A stretch of DNA of 64,000 nt from positions 82,664,987 through 82,728,986 of the forward strand of contig NC_134707.1 of assembly GCF_043290135.1 (NCBI RefSeq), written 5' to 3'. Every line of letters starts with the position of its first letter. Position 1 is the first letter of the stretch. The position numbers and the translations under genes were made by a program. The notes below the pieces were generated by a model, which saw only the letters and a list, made by a program, of their open reading frames with translations, was not told the origin of the DNA and did no database searches. Shown here one piece after another: positions 23,480 through 35,704 of this stretch. The stretch is from Rhipicephalus microplus (lineage: Eukaryota; Arthropoda; Arachnida; Ixodida; Ixodidae).

Positions 23480-23963
23480 AGAGAGTTTTAGTACTGCGTA
23501 CGCTGCGTACGTGGCGGCGTTGCGTACGTGAGGACGCCACGTTCTGCGTAGTGTGCATGCGCAGACCGCAACGCGCACGTATCGAATTACGTACGCAGCC
23601 GCTACGTACGCACGCATGAGATGCGTGCGTGCGTACGTGTGAGGTGATCGCGCCGCTCTCGAACAAGTTCGCGATAGCGCGAGACTTCGTTTTGCGAAAT
23701 GGTGGTATCGAAGGCAAGCACCGACCGGCGAAGTGGCTCAAAATATGGCCATAATCTGGCTATAACACTTAGATTGGCTCACATTGGCTGTCAACAACAC
23801 GTGCTTCTATTTTTATCTACCAGATGACGCAACACGTTTCACGCTCGTTACGTACGCGGGTGCTACGGCGTACTAAAAGCCGATTAGTGGCAAACGACGC
23901 CACGTAACGCAAGGCGCTTGCGTGATGGGTACGTAGCACCATTCCGCAGTACTAAAACTCTCT
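23480..23963. mobile_element. MITE-like element with 19-bp terminal inverted repeats
   Basis: AGAGAGTTTTAGTACTGCG at 23480-23498 is matched perfectly by its reverse complement at 23945-23963. The 484-bp interior is rich in CpG and in TACG/CGTA steps and encodes nothing recognisable. Flanks are TAA on the left and ACA on the right, so a short target duplication is possible but not certain. It sits directly after repeat R3. Confidence 0.7.
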
Positions 23964-24109
23964 ACAGTCTACTCCCCTCCTCTACGCGTGCCAACGTACG
24001 CGTGAGAGATGAGAGCCGCCGCGCGCTCATTGCCCCATCTTGCTGATAATGCTGAAAAAAAAAACGATAGTCAACCCCCCCCCCCCCCCCCCGAGATGGC
24101 CGTCGACAT

Positions 24110-24325
24110 TGGTAAGTGGTAGATATGAATAGCTTGCCGTTTGATTGTTGGAGGAGGTACCCCTCGGCGGCTCAGTCGTTAACGCCTGCCTCACCTTCAT
24201 GACACGGAGGGTGACGTTCGATTCCACGCACTGGAGTCATTTTCCGGATTTTATTTTCTTGAGTTTCATATTATAGATACGTATACATATACAGTGCAAG
24301 ACGCCGACACCAGCGGCGAATGTTT
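24110..24325 (+). mobile_element. tRNA-derived SINE, family C, copy 1
   Basis: tRNA-like head GGCGGCTCAGTCGTTAACG with a perfect GTTCGATTCC B box near 24208, then a TATTTTCTTGAG body and ACGTATACATATACAGTG. A matching copy lies on the minus strand at 35705-35925. A C16-type run (24076-24091) precedes it. Confidence 0.7.
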
Positions 24326-24505
24326 CGCTCACAACCGCCGGGGCCGACGCCAGCGGTGGGTTTTCTGCGACACGGGCTCTTTAACGCTCTCACGTTGAAA
24401 TGCATTGAAGGGGTGGTGCCACCATATTTATGTTAACGTGATAGCGTTAGAGAGCTCATGTCGCAGAAATCTCGCCATCGGTGTAAGCCCCGTTGGTTGT
24501 GAGCG
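24326..24505. repeat. Foldback: two inverted 71-base arms
   Basis: 24326-24396 and 24435-24505 are imperfect inverted repeats (roughly four-fifths of positions pair) around a 38-base loop. Both contain TTTCTGCGAC and TTAACGCT-like blocks. The likely origin is two tails of one SINE family inserted head to head. Confidence 0.75.
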
Positions 24506-25136
24506 AAAAATTGTCTGTGTGTCTGTGACCGAAAAATAAAGTTACCGAGATTACCGTGGGAGGCCGCTACTTGTCCACGCGTGCGCGTGTGATCACGCTG
24601 AAAAGCCGCGCATTCGAAGAAAAAAAAGTGCTCAAGGTCACGAGGTATGATAGTTCCTTTGGCCCTGCCACCCTTACCTCCTTAGCTTCCAACGCTCTCG
24701 TCGGGACGAGAGAAGAGATAATGCCGGTGCTGCATGCGACAAACTTTTGTAACTCCACTCGCACTGGATGGATTCTTAAAACTTTTGCGGCGCTGAATTC
24801 GTGAGGCGATAACCTCTTCTAGTGAATTCAATTCATGGTTACCTAAAAAGTGTTTCAGGATCCCTGTAACGCAATTCGTTTGACAGGTTTCTGGACGAAA
24901 ATGAGCCCACTCGGCGATTTTTAGGCGCGTTTGAGAAGCCTCAAACTACGTCGAAAAAAGGCCGGGGTATAGTGCAGCCATCGCCGCTAAAAACAGACAG
25001 AAAGTTTCAAATAGCTCTAAAAATGAACAACTACGTCCATCTAGCGGAAAACTTATCATGCCTTACCACAGGCGTTGATCAACCGAACAGCGAATGCCAG
25101 ATAATGTGCTGCTATCTGTGAGACTCTTTGTGGGAT
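24506..25136. other. Unassigned spacer
   Basis: No gene, RNA or repeat recognised. The opposing open frames at 24556-24804 and 24567-24764 have no motifs. Confidence 0.35.
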
Positions 25137-25250
25137 GCACTGTGGGATGTCCAAGCGCGTTAAAGAACACCACATAATTGACATTTCCGGGGTCCATCTC
25201 TACAGCGTCTCATGATCATATTGTTGTTTTGGGACATGGAACCTTAGGAA
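25137..25250 (+). mobile_element. Ruka-like SINE, decayed and 5'-truncated
   Basis: Body blocks are still visible (CGCGTTAAAGAACACCA, TTTCCGGGGTCCAT, GTTTTGGGACAT), but with many substitutions and no head. This looks like the oldest SINE copy of this family here. Confidence 0.6.
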
Positions 25251-27859
25251 TTTTTATTATTTCCAGGCATATTGATTCCTTGTAAGGATGGATAGAGTAT
25301 GCTATACTCAGTGCCATCTTAGACTACTCGCTCGAATTTGATGTCGCGAAAGGTTTCCTAAACTTATTTGTTCACCTTGCTTGAATTCGTGCTCAGGAAA
25401 CCGTCATTTATCCACACTAAGTAGGAATATTTGTGCTTGACGCACTACGAGAGACATTCATAATATATAATACCGATCATCCACGTCAATTTGAACGCCT
25501 GCTTAGGAGCAATATTTATGCTTGAAACGGCACGAGAGACACTCGTAATATATCGTTCCGGTCATCTACGTCTCTCTGAACGCCAGTCGCGCGATTCGCA
25601 CTTGCACTTTGAGGGAATAAGTACACACAGCAGGAAAATTCTACAAAAAAAGCCATAAACTCCATCTATCACGACGAAAATTTGGTCCTCTGCTATACAA
25701 TCTAGCGTGAGGTTCTTGCAGCTGTAGATAAAACAAAACGTAGTTTGTTGCTTCTTAGTAATGTAGGAGCGTATCAGTAGTGCTAGTATGTCGGAATGTA
25801 TGTGTTTCACTCCACTTGCAAGGAATACGCATACACCGGAAACACTCACAAGTGCACTGGTGCCGCATCGCATGATTCTGCCCTGAACGACTTCATCGCA
25901 TAAGGAAACTGCTAGAAATAACGAAGAGTGCGTTTTCGATATACTGTAAGTAGTAACCCATTTTAAACTATGGGCGTTCACGAAAGTATTTTAAATATGT
26001 CCCATTCCAATCATTACACTATTCGAATGGTAGATAAAAAAGCATGAACAATTAAAGGACACAGAAAAGGTGACACACCCAACTATCGCCCTTGTTTCAA
26101 CGAATTACGTTTCCAGAAGCGTAAAAAAAAATTGACTGCAGAGCTTCGGCAAATCGGGACGAGATACTCCGCACAGCACATTAGACAGTAAAGTTTATTT
26201 ATTGTAGCGATTTATCAACACAGTAAGCACTTTTTTAGGATATATAAACTATTCCCATTCATAAGAAGAAAGCAGGGTTGGGCGAAATACTGTTCTTTTG
26301 TTTGAACAATTTCTATATGTTTGAAAATTCAGATTAGCATAATCCTGACAGACATATTGCGATATTGTATAGTGCGTAATGATTTCATGTTGATGTGGCT
26401 ACGCTTGGAATAGAGGCCTTTGTCAAGCCGTAATTAAATTTTCCTTTCACTGTACTGCATCACTGTTGGAACTTTTGTAAGGTCACCATTCATTTCCTTT
26501 GATGTCAAATATGTGGTTAATTAGTACAGACACGTGCGACAACGAGCGACATGTCCTGACGTAGATATCAGCATATCCTGAAAGGCATCATACGCGTTGT
26601 ACGTTCCGTGCAAGTAATGACGTAAAACAGATGGTCTCACGAGATGCTTTTCTTCACTGAATATGACCGCACTCATGGCTATAAAGCAAATCTTTCATGC
26701 TGACTTCCACTGGTGGGCAGCAGTCTTAAAATTTAGCCTCCCGATGGGGCCTGTCAGTGATGAAGGCCAGATGGGGGTAGAGTGGCGGGGTGAGATCGTT
26801 TGAACAACTTTTAGCTAGCGGAGCCATTTAAAATGCGTTAACAGTACCCCAAATCTCATCAATGAGTCATTTAGGGTTGAAATTGGGTGTAATGTCATGC
26901 TATAGGAAAAATCTGGATGATGGTAATATTCATAGTGACTGAAAGTTTTGGTGCTCACCCTGCAATTTAAACTTTTGGAAAATTCACGGTTGTGTTTTAA
27001 CACAGGACAAAAACATCGGGTTATTTACACACACAAAAAAGGCTAATACCAGTCACGCTTTCGTAGTTCGGGAACAAACTTATATTTAGAAATAGAATAC
27101 ACATACACTAAAATGCTACCTGAATGAACGTCACTAATATAACTGTCCAGTTGTACGGACCTTTTTTTTAATACCCCACAATATCTATTTGAGTACCCGA
27201 TGCCAGCGCGCTTCCGTTCAAATCATTGCAGGCCACCCTTCATTTCTACGAACATACATTCGGACACCATCCAATGTCTCTCAGGTCATATTGGTCATGT
27301 GTTGTCCTAAAAAGTGGGTAGAGGCAGCACTTTGCATTTGGAAGATTTTGCCGATTTGGACTTTTGCTTTCAGAAATGTGACATAACATCTACACAAGAT
27401 GTTACGTCAAGAGTCCAACCTGAGGAATAAGAAAAAAAATTAAATAGAGTAAGAGGCAACTCTTGTAAACAAAGCACAAAAACTTTGAACTAAAGACGTT
27501 TATCTATCTAGGAAACCAAAGTACGCTGTGGCCTAGCAGACAGTTGAGTCGGATAGATTTTATGAAAGCTTAATGTCGGTCACACAATTCCTTACCTGTC
27601 CAGGCATAAGCACACAGCTTCAGCAAAGAATTACAACATTTCTCGAAACATGCTAGATAGACAGATGGAAAGAATAGGAGAGTAAAGTATGAATGTTAAG
27701 AAATCTAGACGGCAGGTATACTACTCTACCACAGGGGAAAATGGTGGGGTATAACTACAGAGGTAGAGAGATGGGAAACATGCACAAACCACACCTCATC
27801 AAGATAAGTCCATTGCCCTAAAGCCACTTGCGAAACTCAGATGAGTTCAAAAAGTTGAG
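25251..27859. other. Unassigned AT-rich region
   Basis: About 2.6 kb with no recognised gene, RNA or mobile element. Open frames reach 139 codons (25562-25981 minus) but contain no domain, and codon use looks random. Confidence 0.4.
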
Positions 27860-28140
27860 CGCTGCCTTCATAACTTTAACCCACAATGACTTTTAAGACT
27901 ACGTTGCAGAATGGTTTCGTCTCTTGTTGACCTGTGATCTGTGGGAGCTAGAGAAACTGCGATTGGTCTTCTCCAAATATTGCAGCGAGGACAGTCGCAG
28001 AAGACCAGCAGTAGTGTCTCCTCGCTACTACAGGAGCCACAAACAGGGTTGTTAGCCATTAGGAATCGAAAGAAGAATGACTTCGTGAAAGTCACTCTTA
28101 TTTCATACACGACAAGAAAGAGTGGCATCACTTACTGGAC
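27860..28140 (-). pseudogene. LINE C-terminal zinc-motif fragment
   Basis: The minus-strand frame contains CGSCSSEETLLLVFCDCPRC followed by RRPIAVSLAPTDHR. This matches the C-x2-C...C motif and helix that end ORF2 of the RNase H-bearing LINEs seen at 51600-51870. RT and RNase H are absent, consistent with a 5'-truncated insertion. The usual histidine of the zinc motif is replaced. Confidence 0.6.
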
Positions 28141-29911
28141 AATGCCGAAATAAGCAGAAATTCACAGTTAAGAAAGCAGCATTGCAAATTGAAGTGTTCA
28201 CATTTTATTTAGACAACTGATAATTTTGTTTTAGTTTCTAATAGCAAGTTAGAACATGACTGCTTCAGAGTAGCGAATATTAACTTTGACGAACTTTTCG
28301 CTGGGGTCGCTTGAAGCTCACTGAAGAGGTATTTTATTGTCCATAAGATGCAGAACTTCAATGACGTCATGATAAAGATTTGTAGGCACTTTAGTCAAAA
28401 TCATTACGCGTAAAACATATAAATTCCCATATTACGGCATTGTTTTGTTTTTGTTACAAAAGACTATTGAGTGTTCGTAAATAACGTGGTATCAATGGGA
28501 CTCAATCATACACAGTCCTTCATAGCTTGTGCTAAAAAGGTTTCATTTTTGGGTAAAGAGGCAGAGGAGCGTATTCATCGCGGGCTACATGCCTGGTAGA
28601 AACGGGGGAAAGCTGATAAATACTCGAGCAGATAAGGGTAGAGGCTTCTGCCTTAATTCTTGCGGTCTCTACTGACCATCGTATGCAAACAGCGTCCCCC
28701 CAAAAGTTCACCTGTGCATCTTTTGGATGCCTTCATCACAATGCCTTCATTCTCATGCCTCTACAAAGAGCCGTTCGTTTTCTGCAAGAACTTACAACTG
28801 CCCACATTTTCAGAAGTAATAGAAATGAATGATTACTTCAAAAGATCCGTGATTTCGGGTGTCGCGAAATAGTTTGTCCCTGCAGCTTCACTTGACTCTG
28901 TGTGCGCGGTGTGAAAAAGGCTTGCGAAAGCAAAAACAATTGCTGATTTTTCAACATAGATGGGGTCACGTGACACGCCTATTAGCAACAGATAAACGCA
29001 GCTGTAGCATGAGAAGTTGAAGAGAAACAGCTGCGCGGAGTATAAGTGCCTTGTGTATTATCAGAACTGCCACCACTTCACAAGTACGCTGGAATAGGTT
29101 CCTTTTATCATTTTGTACTGCACGCTCTGCTTAGATTAGACCACTGTGCCATTCGCTTATTAGATTTGGCTTAAAATTTAGCATTAAACCAGAAGAACTA
29201 GCAACGACACGTAAATATTTTCACCAGATATTACGAATAATTTATAAACTGCGCGAAAAGGAATATCATACATCATTTTGAAGACTAAGCGTTAGCCTAA
29301 TCTATATTTATTTAGGTTATTTCAAATACGTTTCAAGCCAGTAAACCTCCACAGCATACATTAGGTGTCGTACTAAGGTAGCCTCTAATGTTGAGTTGCG
29401 AAACGTACAATGCAGCTTCTCTGCGCTACAATAATGTCCGCGCAGTGGCGCCTACATAGACTTGTCCTCAGTGTTATTTTCAGAGTATCACTTGGCGTGT
29501 CTCTTCCAGGGGGCCACAAATTAGACTCCAAGAAAGTTGGTGCTGCATTCTTGATGCAGCTTTCAGTGATCTTGTATACATTAAAAAATGCTAAAACACT
29601 CAGAACAGTCGATGAAGTTCCTATTTAACAGTTGCTTACTTTTGCTATGAAGGTGTTGTAAAAAAAAACAATTTCCCGAAAGCAGGTACTGTTCCTAACT
29701 GCTCCGGCGTCGAAGCAATGCACCACCATTTTGCATAAGCTTTAGCAGTGCAGTAAACGCACCCAATTAATAAACGTCAGTGAATGTTTGCGGCACCAGC
29801 TGGTATTTTGTGAAAAGAAGAAAAAAATATGGCAGTCACACGTTCAATACCGCTCAAAGTTTGATGCTTATAGTTGCTTACTAAGGCTGTAAAGGTTTAC
29901 ATTATGATGAT
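28141..29911. other. Unassigned AT-rich region
   Basis: No recognised gene or repeat. A 72-codon frame from an ATG at 29410 begins with a hydrophobic stretch (LVLSVIFRVSLGVSL) but has no further support. Confidence 0.35.
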
Positions 29912-30143
29912 ACGTGGGGTTTAACGTCCCAAAAACACCATATAATTATGAGAGACGCCGTAGTGGAGGGCTCCGGAAATTTTGACCACCTGGGGTTCTT
30001 TAACGTGCACTCAAATCTGAGCACACGGGTCCACAACATTTCCGCCTCCATCGTAAATGCAGCCGCCGCTGCCAGAATTCGATCCCGCGACCTGCGGGTC
30101 AGCAGCCGTGTACTTGAGCCACTATAGACCACGGCGGTGGGGC
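29912..30143 (-). mobile_element. Ruka-like SINE, near full length, minus strand
   Basis: All blocks are present on the minus strand: GCCCCACCGCCG head, body with CACGTTAAAGAACCCCAG and CCTCCACTACGGCGTCTC, and the ACGTTAAACCCCACG end. The B box is mutated. Confidence 0.85.
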
Positions 30144-30477
30144 AGTTTTACATTATACAGCGATGGGTTTACTAGTATGACTTGAACCGAATAATTGCAA
30201 TATTTTTTGTTAAGCCTGAATGACCGATTCTGGCTGAAGTGAGTTTAAGGACGCAATCCACGTGAACAAAACAAAAAACGAAAAAGCCCCGCCAGGCCTG
30301 CGCGGAAGGCACAGCACAGTCACAGCGAAAGCTTGAAAAGCGGCCTTCCAAAGCCTTTCCTAAACAGTGAGTGGGTAACTGTTGCAAGCACACTTTCTGG
30401 GTACCCACTACGGCATTATAATAATAATTTCTAGGTAGTAGACCAGCATTCGCTATGCTATTTTCGCCATTATTCTG

Positions 30478-30716
30478 ATATGTGGAGATTGACGTCCCAA
30501 AACCACCAAATGGTTATGAGAGACGTCGTAGTGCATGGCACCGGAAATTTCGACGACCTCCGGTTCATTAACGTGCGCCTGAATCTGAGCACACAGGCCT
30601 ACAACATTTCCGCCTGCTTCGGAAAAGCAGCCGCCGCAGCCGGGAGCTGATCCTGTGACCTGCTGGTCAGTCAGCAGCCGAGTACCTTAGCCATTAGACC
30701 AACGCGGCGGAACTTC
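30478..30716 (-). mobile_element. Ruka-like SINE, diverged, minus strand
   Basis: Same layout as the copy 340 bp to its left and in the same orientation, with more substitutions and a small duplication (CAGTCAGCAGC) in the head. Confidence 0.8.
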
Positions 30717-31018
30717 ACCATTCTTCTGAGAAACACTGTATATACTGAACACTTGCAAGGAATTCAGTGCCAATTGTTCATGCAGTGGCTGATGACGATG
30801 AGGAATGATGCCTGAAGTGGGTATGTACCACAGGTACTAGGTGATCAAAAACAAGCTTTTGTAATGGGTTGGAGTATTTAATAACCCAATAATTACGCGA
30901 TTCGCGTTATGTGAAGCCTCGTTGTTCCTTTGCTGTTCTAAAACGCTTTATTACTCATATTAACGCAATTTTTTTTCCGACATGAAGCCTGCCTAAGACA
31001 AGTTTGCAAACAAGTCCC
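30717..31018. other. Spacer between SINEs
   Basis: No gene. Probably repeat-derived, but no second copy was located here. Confidence 0.3.
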
Positions 31019-31200
31019 AAGCACCAGAGAGGCTCAGTGGTAGAATACTGGGCTGGCACGAGGCTGACCCGGGTTCGAGGCCCAGTGTGTTCCTGGAACT
31101 AGCTTTAGTTCCCTATTTCACGGTAGAGGTTACGGGCACCGGCGGCGGCGGACAACTACGGAATCGCGCGTGACCCGAGTTTTATTGTCATAACAGCTTT
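31019..31200 (+). mobile_element. tRNA-derived SINE, family D
   Basis: A GGCTCAGTGGTAGAATACTG A-box region and a GGGTTCGAGGCCC B box (about 31070-31082) form a clear tRNA-like promoter. The rest is a GC-rich body (GGCACCGGCGGCGGCGG). It is not a tRNA gene: the sequence after the B box does not close an acceptor stem. Confidence 0.6.
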
Positions 31201-32677
31201 CACTGTTGAACAACAAAAGACAAAATGAGACTTCTTTTGTCTACGTGGTTTGCGTCCTCAACCTTACTTGAGCATGAACTGACTTGCCCCAGAACACGTT
31301 TCAGTAAGACCAATTTTTTATAGGCTAAGAATCGTTTTCGATTTTCACGCTATGAACTTTACTTTCAGGCTCCCATAGCGGACACTTCTGGACATTGTAG
31401 CCGATAACCATGAATGTGTCAACTTTCGGAAAAGTATATTTATTATTCACCTTGGGAACTGTGCTTTATATCATCAAGCACGGGTCGCCCTGCCACACAC
31501 AGCTTCCACGTAAGAAACGTCTGATTTCTTTGTGAATAGTCTAGCTAATATTTTCGTTGAACACAAAAAAAAAAGGCTGTGGAATGACGTATGGCGGGAA
31601 TTGCTACAGCCACCTGGTAAAATCTACTCCAACAGGCGTTTCGCATATATGTCAAAAGTTACTCACAATATAGTCGCCTCTGATTAACTTTAAAGTAATA
31701 TGACGTACTGACTACCATTTTTTATATGTATGCCATGTTGTTTCCTTCTAAACCGCATTAGAAAACATGCATTATTTTCTTATTAAGTTGTTTATGGCCG
31801 AACCTTATTTGCTGTTCTGTTTACGAGAGCGTCGCGGCTCCTTGAGCGGACCTAACAGTTTTGACCTACCGTCCTCGTAAAACCTGCTTATTGGTACTAA
31901 ATTTTCAATTACAATTTCAAAGTTTTGTTTGGTGTATTTTTCCTGGCATTCCCTGTCACATATCTGACGAACGTAGACGGACCTCGTCCATATATGGCCG
32001 TGAAAGGTCTCTCCTGTTTGCTGTGCTGATCATGACAGTTCTGCTGCTCCTACTGATGATGATGATTAAGGCGATGATGAATGTACGTTGGGTGTTTTAG
32101 TGCAAGTGCCAGTGGTAGCCAAACACCACAGAGTCAGGTAAGAGTTTAGGGATGTAAGATGACCAAGTGAGAATGCAGTGTGACAGCCTCAAATTCTGCT
32201 CACTACATCTGAGCAAAAGTGATGTAAATATTGACGTCATGACAGTGTAGTGAAACGTGTTTGAAGAGGTAAACTGTGGCAGTGCGCGGAGTCAACTAAA
32301 AGATGAAGCAATGCGAGCGCAGTTATGCCTCGCAAGGACACGTTCATGCAAGGGCTAGCAGGATAAAGTGTTAAGACTATTGTTTTCACGTAGCAGCGTC
32401 GTTTTCAACAGCGTCTGCCACGAATCGCCGTTGCAAATGACTTTGTATGTGCTGGCGTTCTTTCAGCAGTTCAAAAGTGAATGGTGTTGAAATAATATTT
32501 CACCTAATAAAATGTTTCCAGAGCGGGTTTGCCCGCACAGTCGTATGTTATGAATCTGATGTGCTAGCTGTCCGTTCATGGAGCTCGGGCATTCGCTCGG
32601 CCACTCGCGGAGTAGTTTTCCGAGCGCCACGAAGTCTGCCTAAATTGAGTTTCATTAGTTTTCGTACTTATGTAGAC
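31201..32677. other. Unassigned region
   Basis: About 1.5 kb without a recognised gene or element. A short GATGATGATG run lies near 32056. Confidence 0.35.
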
Positions 32678-32783
32678 AGATTTATCAGCTAGAAAACACG
32701 GAACTTTTAAAAAAGAAACACACACACAGTGCTGTGTGGGCTTTTCTTTTCTAAAAGTTCTCTCATTTTGCGCTGATAAATCT
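32678..32783. repeat. Long hairpin with 52-base arms
   Basis: 32678-32729 pairs with 32732-32783 at about 41 of 52 positions with almost no loop. Perfectly paired blocks are AGATTTATCAGC, GAACTTTTA and AAAAGAAA. It may be a foldback element or a hairpin RNA source. It lies 245 bp upstream of the exon-like sequence at 33029. Confidence 0.7.
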
Positions 32784-33028
32784 TGTAAATAATCATGAAC
32801 CAACTCCCCCAAGCAGCAGTTTTAGCGAAGTTTCCATACATCCTATGTTGTTCCTTTGTCAACCGTAGGGGACCTTGTGGGGTTGATCAACTTTGGATGC
32901 CGCAATTAGGCGGGTTGAGCACATCGATTGGTTGTCCGTGCTCCTGTTCACGCGATGACTGCATCTGCGCTGTTCTCAACAGATTTTACTCTTGAAATAG
33001 CGTAGCGTTTCGCATTCCCTCGCTGCAG

Positions 33029-33176
33029 TAAGCCTGTTCAATGGTCGAAAACTTTCAATGCAGCTTTTGGACCTCGTCTTATGCGTGCGAAGGCTCTGTT
33101 CGGTCAAATGGCACAGGATTGCATGAAGGAACTAGTAGTGTACGCCAAAACTATCCCACCACATAAGCTGCAACAG
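33029..33176 (+). CDS. Candidate internal exon (weak cytochrome P450 resemblance)
   Basis: A 148-base open block lies between a pyrimidine-containing acceptor ending CTCGCTGCAG and a consensus donor CAG|GTAAGT at 33177. With phase 1 it encodes 49 residues including SKTFNAAFGPRLMRAK and a KELVVYAK helix. The TFxxAFxPxxM pattern followed by a helix is reminiscent of the helix C-D region of CYP3-like P450s, but nothing decisive such as a heme loop is present. Neighbouring exons were not found. A chance open block with a good donor remains possible. Confidence 0.25.
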
Positions 33177-34008
33177 GTAAGTACGCACTTTCTTCATAAG
33201 GCCCCCAATGCCCCGTATCACGACAGCTACACGTTGGCCTGAATTTGCACATTTCTAGGAGCATTCATTAACGCAGCTTGGCAGCGAGCTTATAGTATTG
33301 AGTGGCTGCAGCATACAAGCGTTAATTGGAACCTCTGCCTTCACAAACAGTTCTTCCAGGCCGATGTGCAGGTGGCTCTAACCATACCGATCACTGTATG
33401 GCTCTGAGCCATGCACAAATCTCTAAGAGCAACAGAGACTACTATGGCTCTTACAAGTCATGTCCTTAGTTCAGTCATGTTTTGCCTAGCTACTTGACGA
33501 TTTCTTGGTCAACTTTTGATGCCACCAAATTGTTGCATGTAAACTCTAAATTGCTTATTTGAGTCTCGAATGTTTTTATGGTGTATTAGAGGTGCGTGTT
33601 AAGTGCTTAACAATTTTCATTTACAGTTCATTAGTGTATCGCAAGATTTTTATTCCTGCCTTACGCTCATGCATGCTTCAATCATTCTACGCCATATGTT
33701 TAGTGTAATTCAGAGGAAGTTGCGCTGGTTCATTGTCATATCGTTGTTGTCAATAATGCCAGTCCATAGCTATTGAATGGTTGTCAGAAGTAGCTACTGT
33801 TGTCTGGACAGCAGTGAAGAACTGCTCGAATAAAGCTTTGCATAGTTCTGATTTTTGTATTATTTGAAGAAGCCATCCTATGAGCAATCCACTAGCGTAT
33901 ACTGCCCAGCGTGAGCAATGTAACCTGAAAAAATCTCACTGGATGGCAAAGTGCGCTAATCGTCGCATCGCAATTTTGAAGAAAAACTCTCGCACATTAC
34001 AAGGAACT
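33177..34008. other. Unassigned, possible intron sequence
   Basis: No motif recognised. If the preceding block is an exon, this would be intron. Confidence 0.3.
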
Positions 34009-34345
34009 CAATCAATCAATCGATCAGTCAATCATTCAATCAAAATATAATTTCTAACAATATAGCTTTATTGTGCTCGCTACTGGACACATTGAATTGC
34101 CTAGAACTTGAAATTTGTCGACGTCTTTGTATGTACGCTTGGTATCAAAACAAGCAAAAAGCTTGAACCTTGAGTAGGCCTCCAACTGGACCAGGTACAT
34201 TAAAAACAAGGGTCTACGAACCCTCGAAAATGTCACCATCATGAGTAAAACGAATAAATACATGAAATGGTTGGGTAAAATGAGAAATCCGCTCTGTGAA
34301 TCAATAAAAGCTAGGTAAGTGGTGTGCGATAACGTGAAATTGGCT
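34009..34345 (-). mobile_element. LINE or SINE 3' end with (TTGA)n tail, minus strand
   Basis: On the minus strand an AATAAA signal (complement at 34067-34072) is followed by an AT-rich stretch and a tail of TTGA/ATTGA units (34009-34042). No protein block is left, so the family is unknown. Confidence 0.45.
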
Positions 34346-35704
34346 GCCATGCCGATTGAAGTTGAAGTGAGCTTTCTAATCAGACTACAAGTAGATATAA
34401 ATACCGTGACGTTTTACACTGGCTTCTGTCATTTTTTGCACGAGTTGTATACCGTACAGCGGGGCGTAGCTATTTGAGTTAAAATATAATAATGGCGATA
34501 CCTGACACTTTGACGGCAAATATGGCGTGAAGCTACGTCTCACATTGTCAACAGCGTACTAAAAGTGCATGTACGGGAAGTTTACAGTTTATTGAGTTTC
34601 AGAATATTTGTGCTATACTCATAGGCGTAATGTTTTAAGCCGAACCTGCGCTTTTGGTGAACAGCCATGAAGCATCAGTAAACAACTTCGCGGTGTGAGA
34701 TGTATGATAGAGAAGTATTAACGCACTTGAACGACATCAACATGCGGCCGCAAGAACTTCTCGTCGTGCTGTAATAAAAAAAAATACAGGGTGTAGAAGA
34801 AGCTGGTTTGGCTTGTCCCATTTTCTTTCTCGGTCTTACCGTGCTTCTCAGCTGACGAGAGTGGTAGGTGTAGCACTTAATTGTGACGACGCTTACTTTA
34901 ATAGCATTAAGCGCCAGTGTTAACGTCATTGGCGTGCTGCCAGCAGCCAATCAAGGCTTCCTCCAGATGTTATTCGTGTCATGACAGCGAGGGGAAGATG
35001 CGTGGTTGCGTGGTGTGAGAGGTACGAGGCACTGCCGAGGCATGCACCTTTCCCCTAGCGGTGAAGTCGCGAGCGACTCGTATTCTTGAGGACTTTCGTT
35101 CTAGTAAAAGCCACTGGTTACGGTCGATTTGGGGTTCTACAAAAAACGGCGGAAGGAAGCACATGAAACTGAAAATTCAAACTGCGTGGTCTAAACGACC
35201 AAAATTGCATCAACATTGTGCCAAGAGGGCACTTCGTAGTTCAAAAAAACTAATCGGCGAAAGTAATGCGGCGCAATGTAGCTTATGGGCAAGTATACCT
35301 CACTTCAGATACGAGGGCAAATATGGACAGGCGCTGAAGGAAGGAATCGGAATTCTTTTCAGCGCACAAGAGCTGACATGTGCACAAAACCTAGTTGCCA
35401 TGGCCTTCGGATCCGCCATTAGCTGGCTACTATGAGACGTCTAACAAGACAGTCGCAGCTTATTTACTTGAGCTTTAAGAGAGAGCACGGCTCAGAAAAC
35501 AAGTCGTTACTGCCATTCTCCACCCCTCGCCCTCTCTATCTAGACGCCATCGCCTATTTTCTAAATGACTATTCTTTCGTGAAAGTTGTGCATATGGAAG
35601 ATTTAGCAGCTTTCCGTATGACCCAACTGGGTCGCTTTATCACTTCCTATGAATACAGGGAAGAAACTTTTGTTGCGATAGCAATTATATGGACACTCTC
35701 GGCT
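34346..35704. other. Unassigned region with two motif-free open frames
   Basis: Plus-strand frames of 124 codons (35061-35435) and 112 codons (35432-35770) nearly abut, but neither shows a domain, and the second runs into a SINE. No host gene is supported. Confidence 0.35.

Noticed and set aside
25562..25981. 139-codon minus-strand frame
   Set aside because: No domain, no plausible start context, random-looking codon use in an AT-rich region.
29410..29628. 72-codon frame starting with a hydrophobic stretch
   Set aside because: Only weak signal-like character; no cleavage site, motif or splice support.
31040..31090. tRNA gene
   Set aside because: A and B boxes are present but no acceptor stem closes; fits a SINE head. 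The same applies to the heads at 5960, 11990, 20960, 24170 and 35830.
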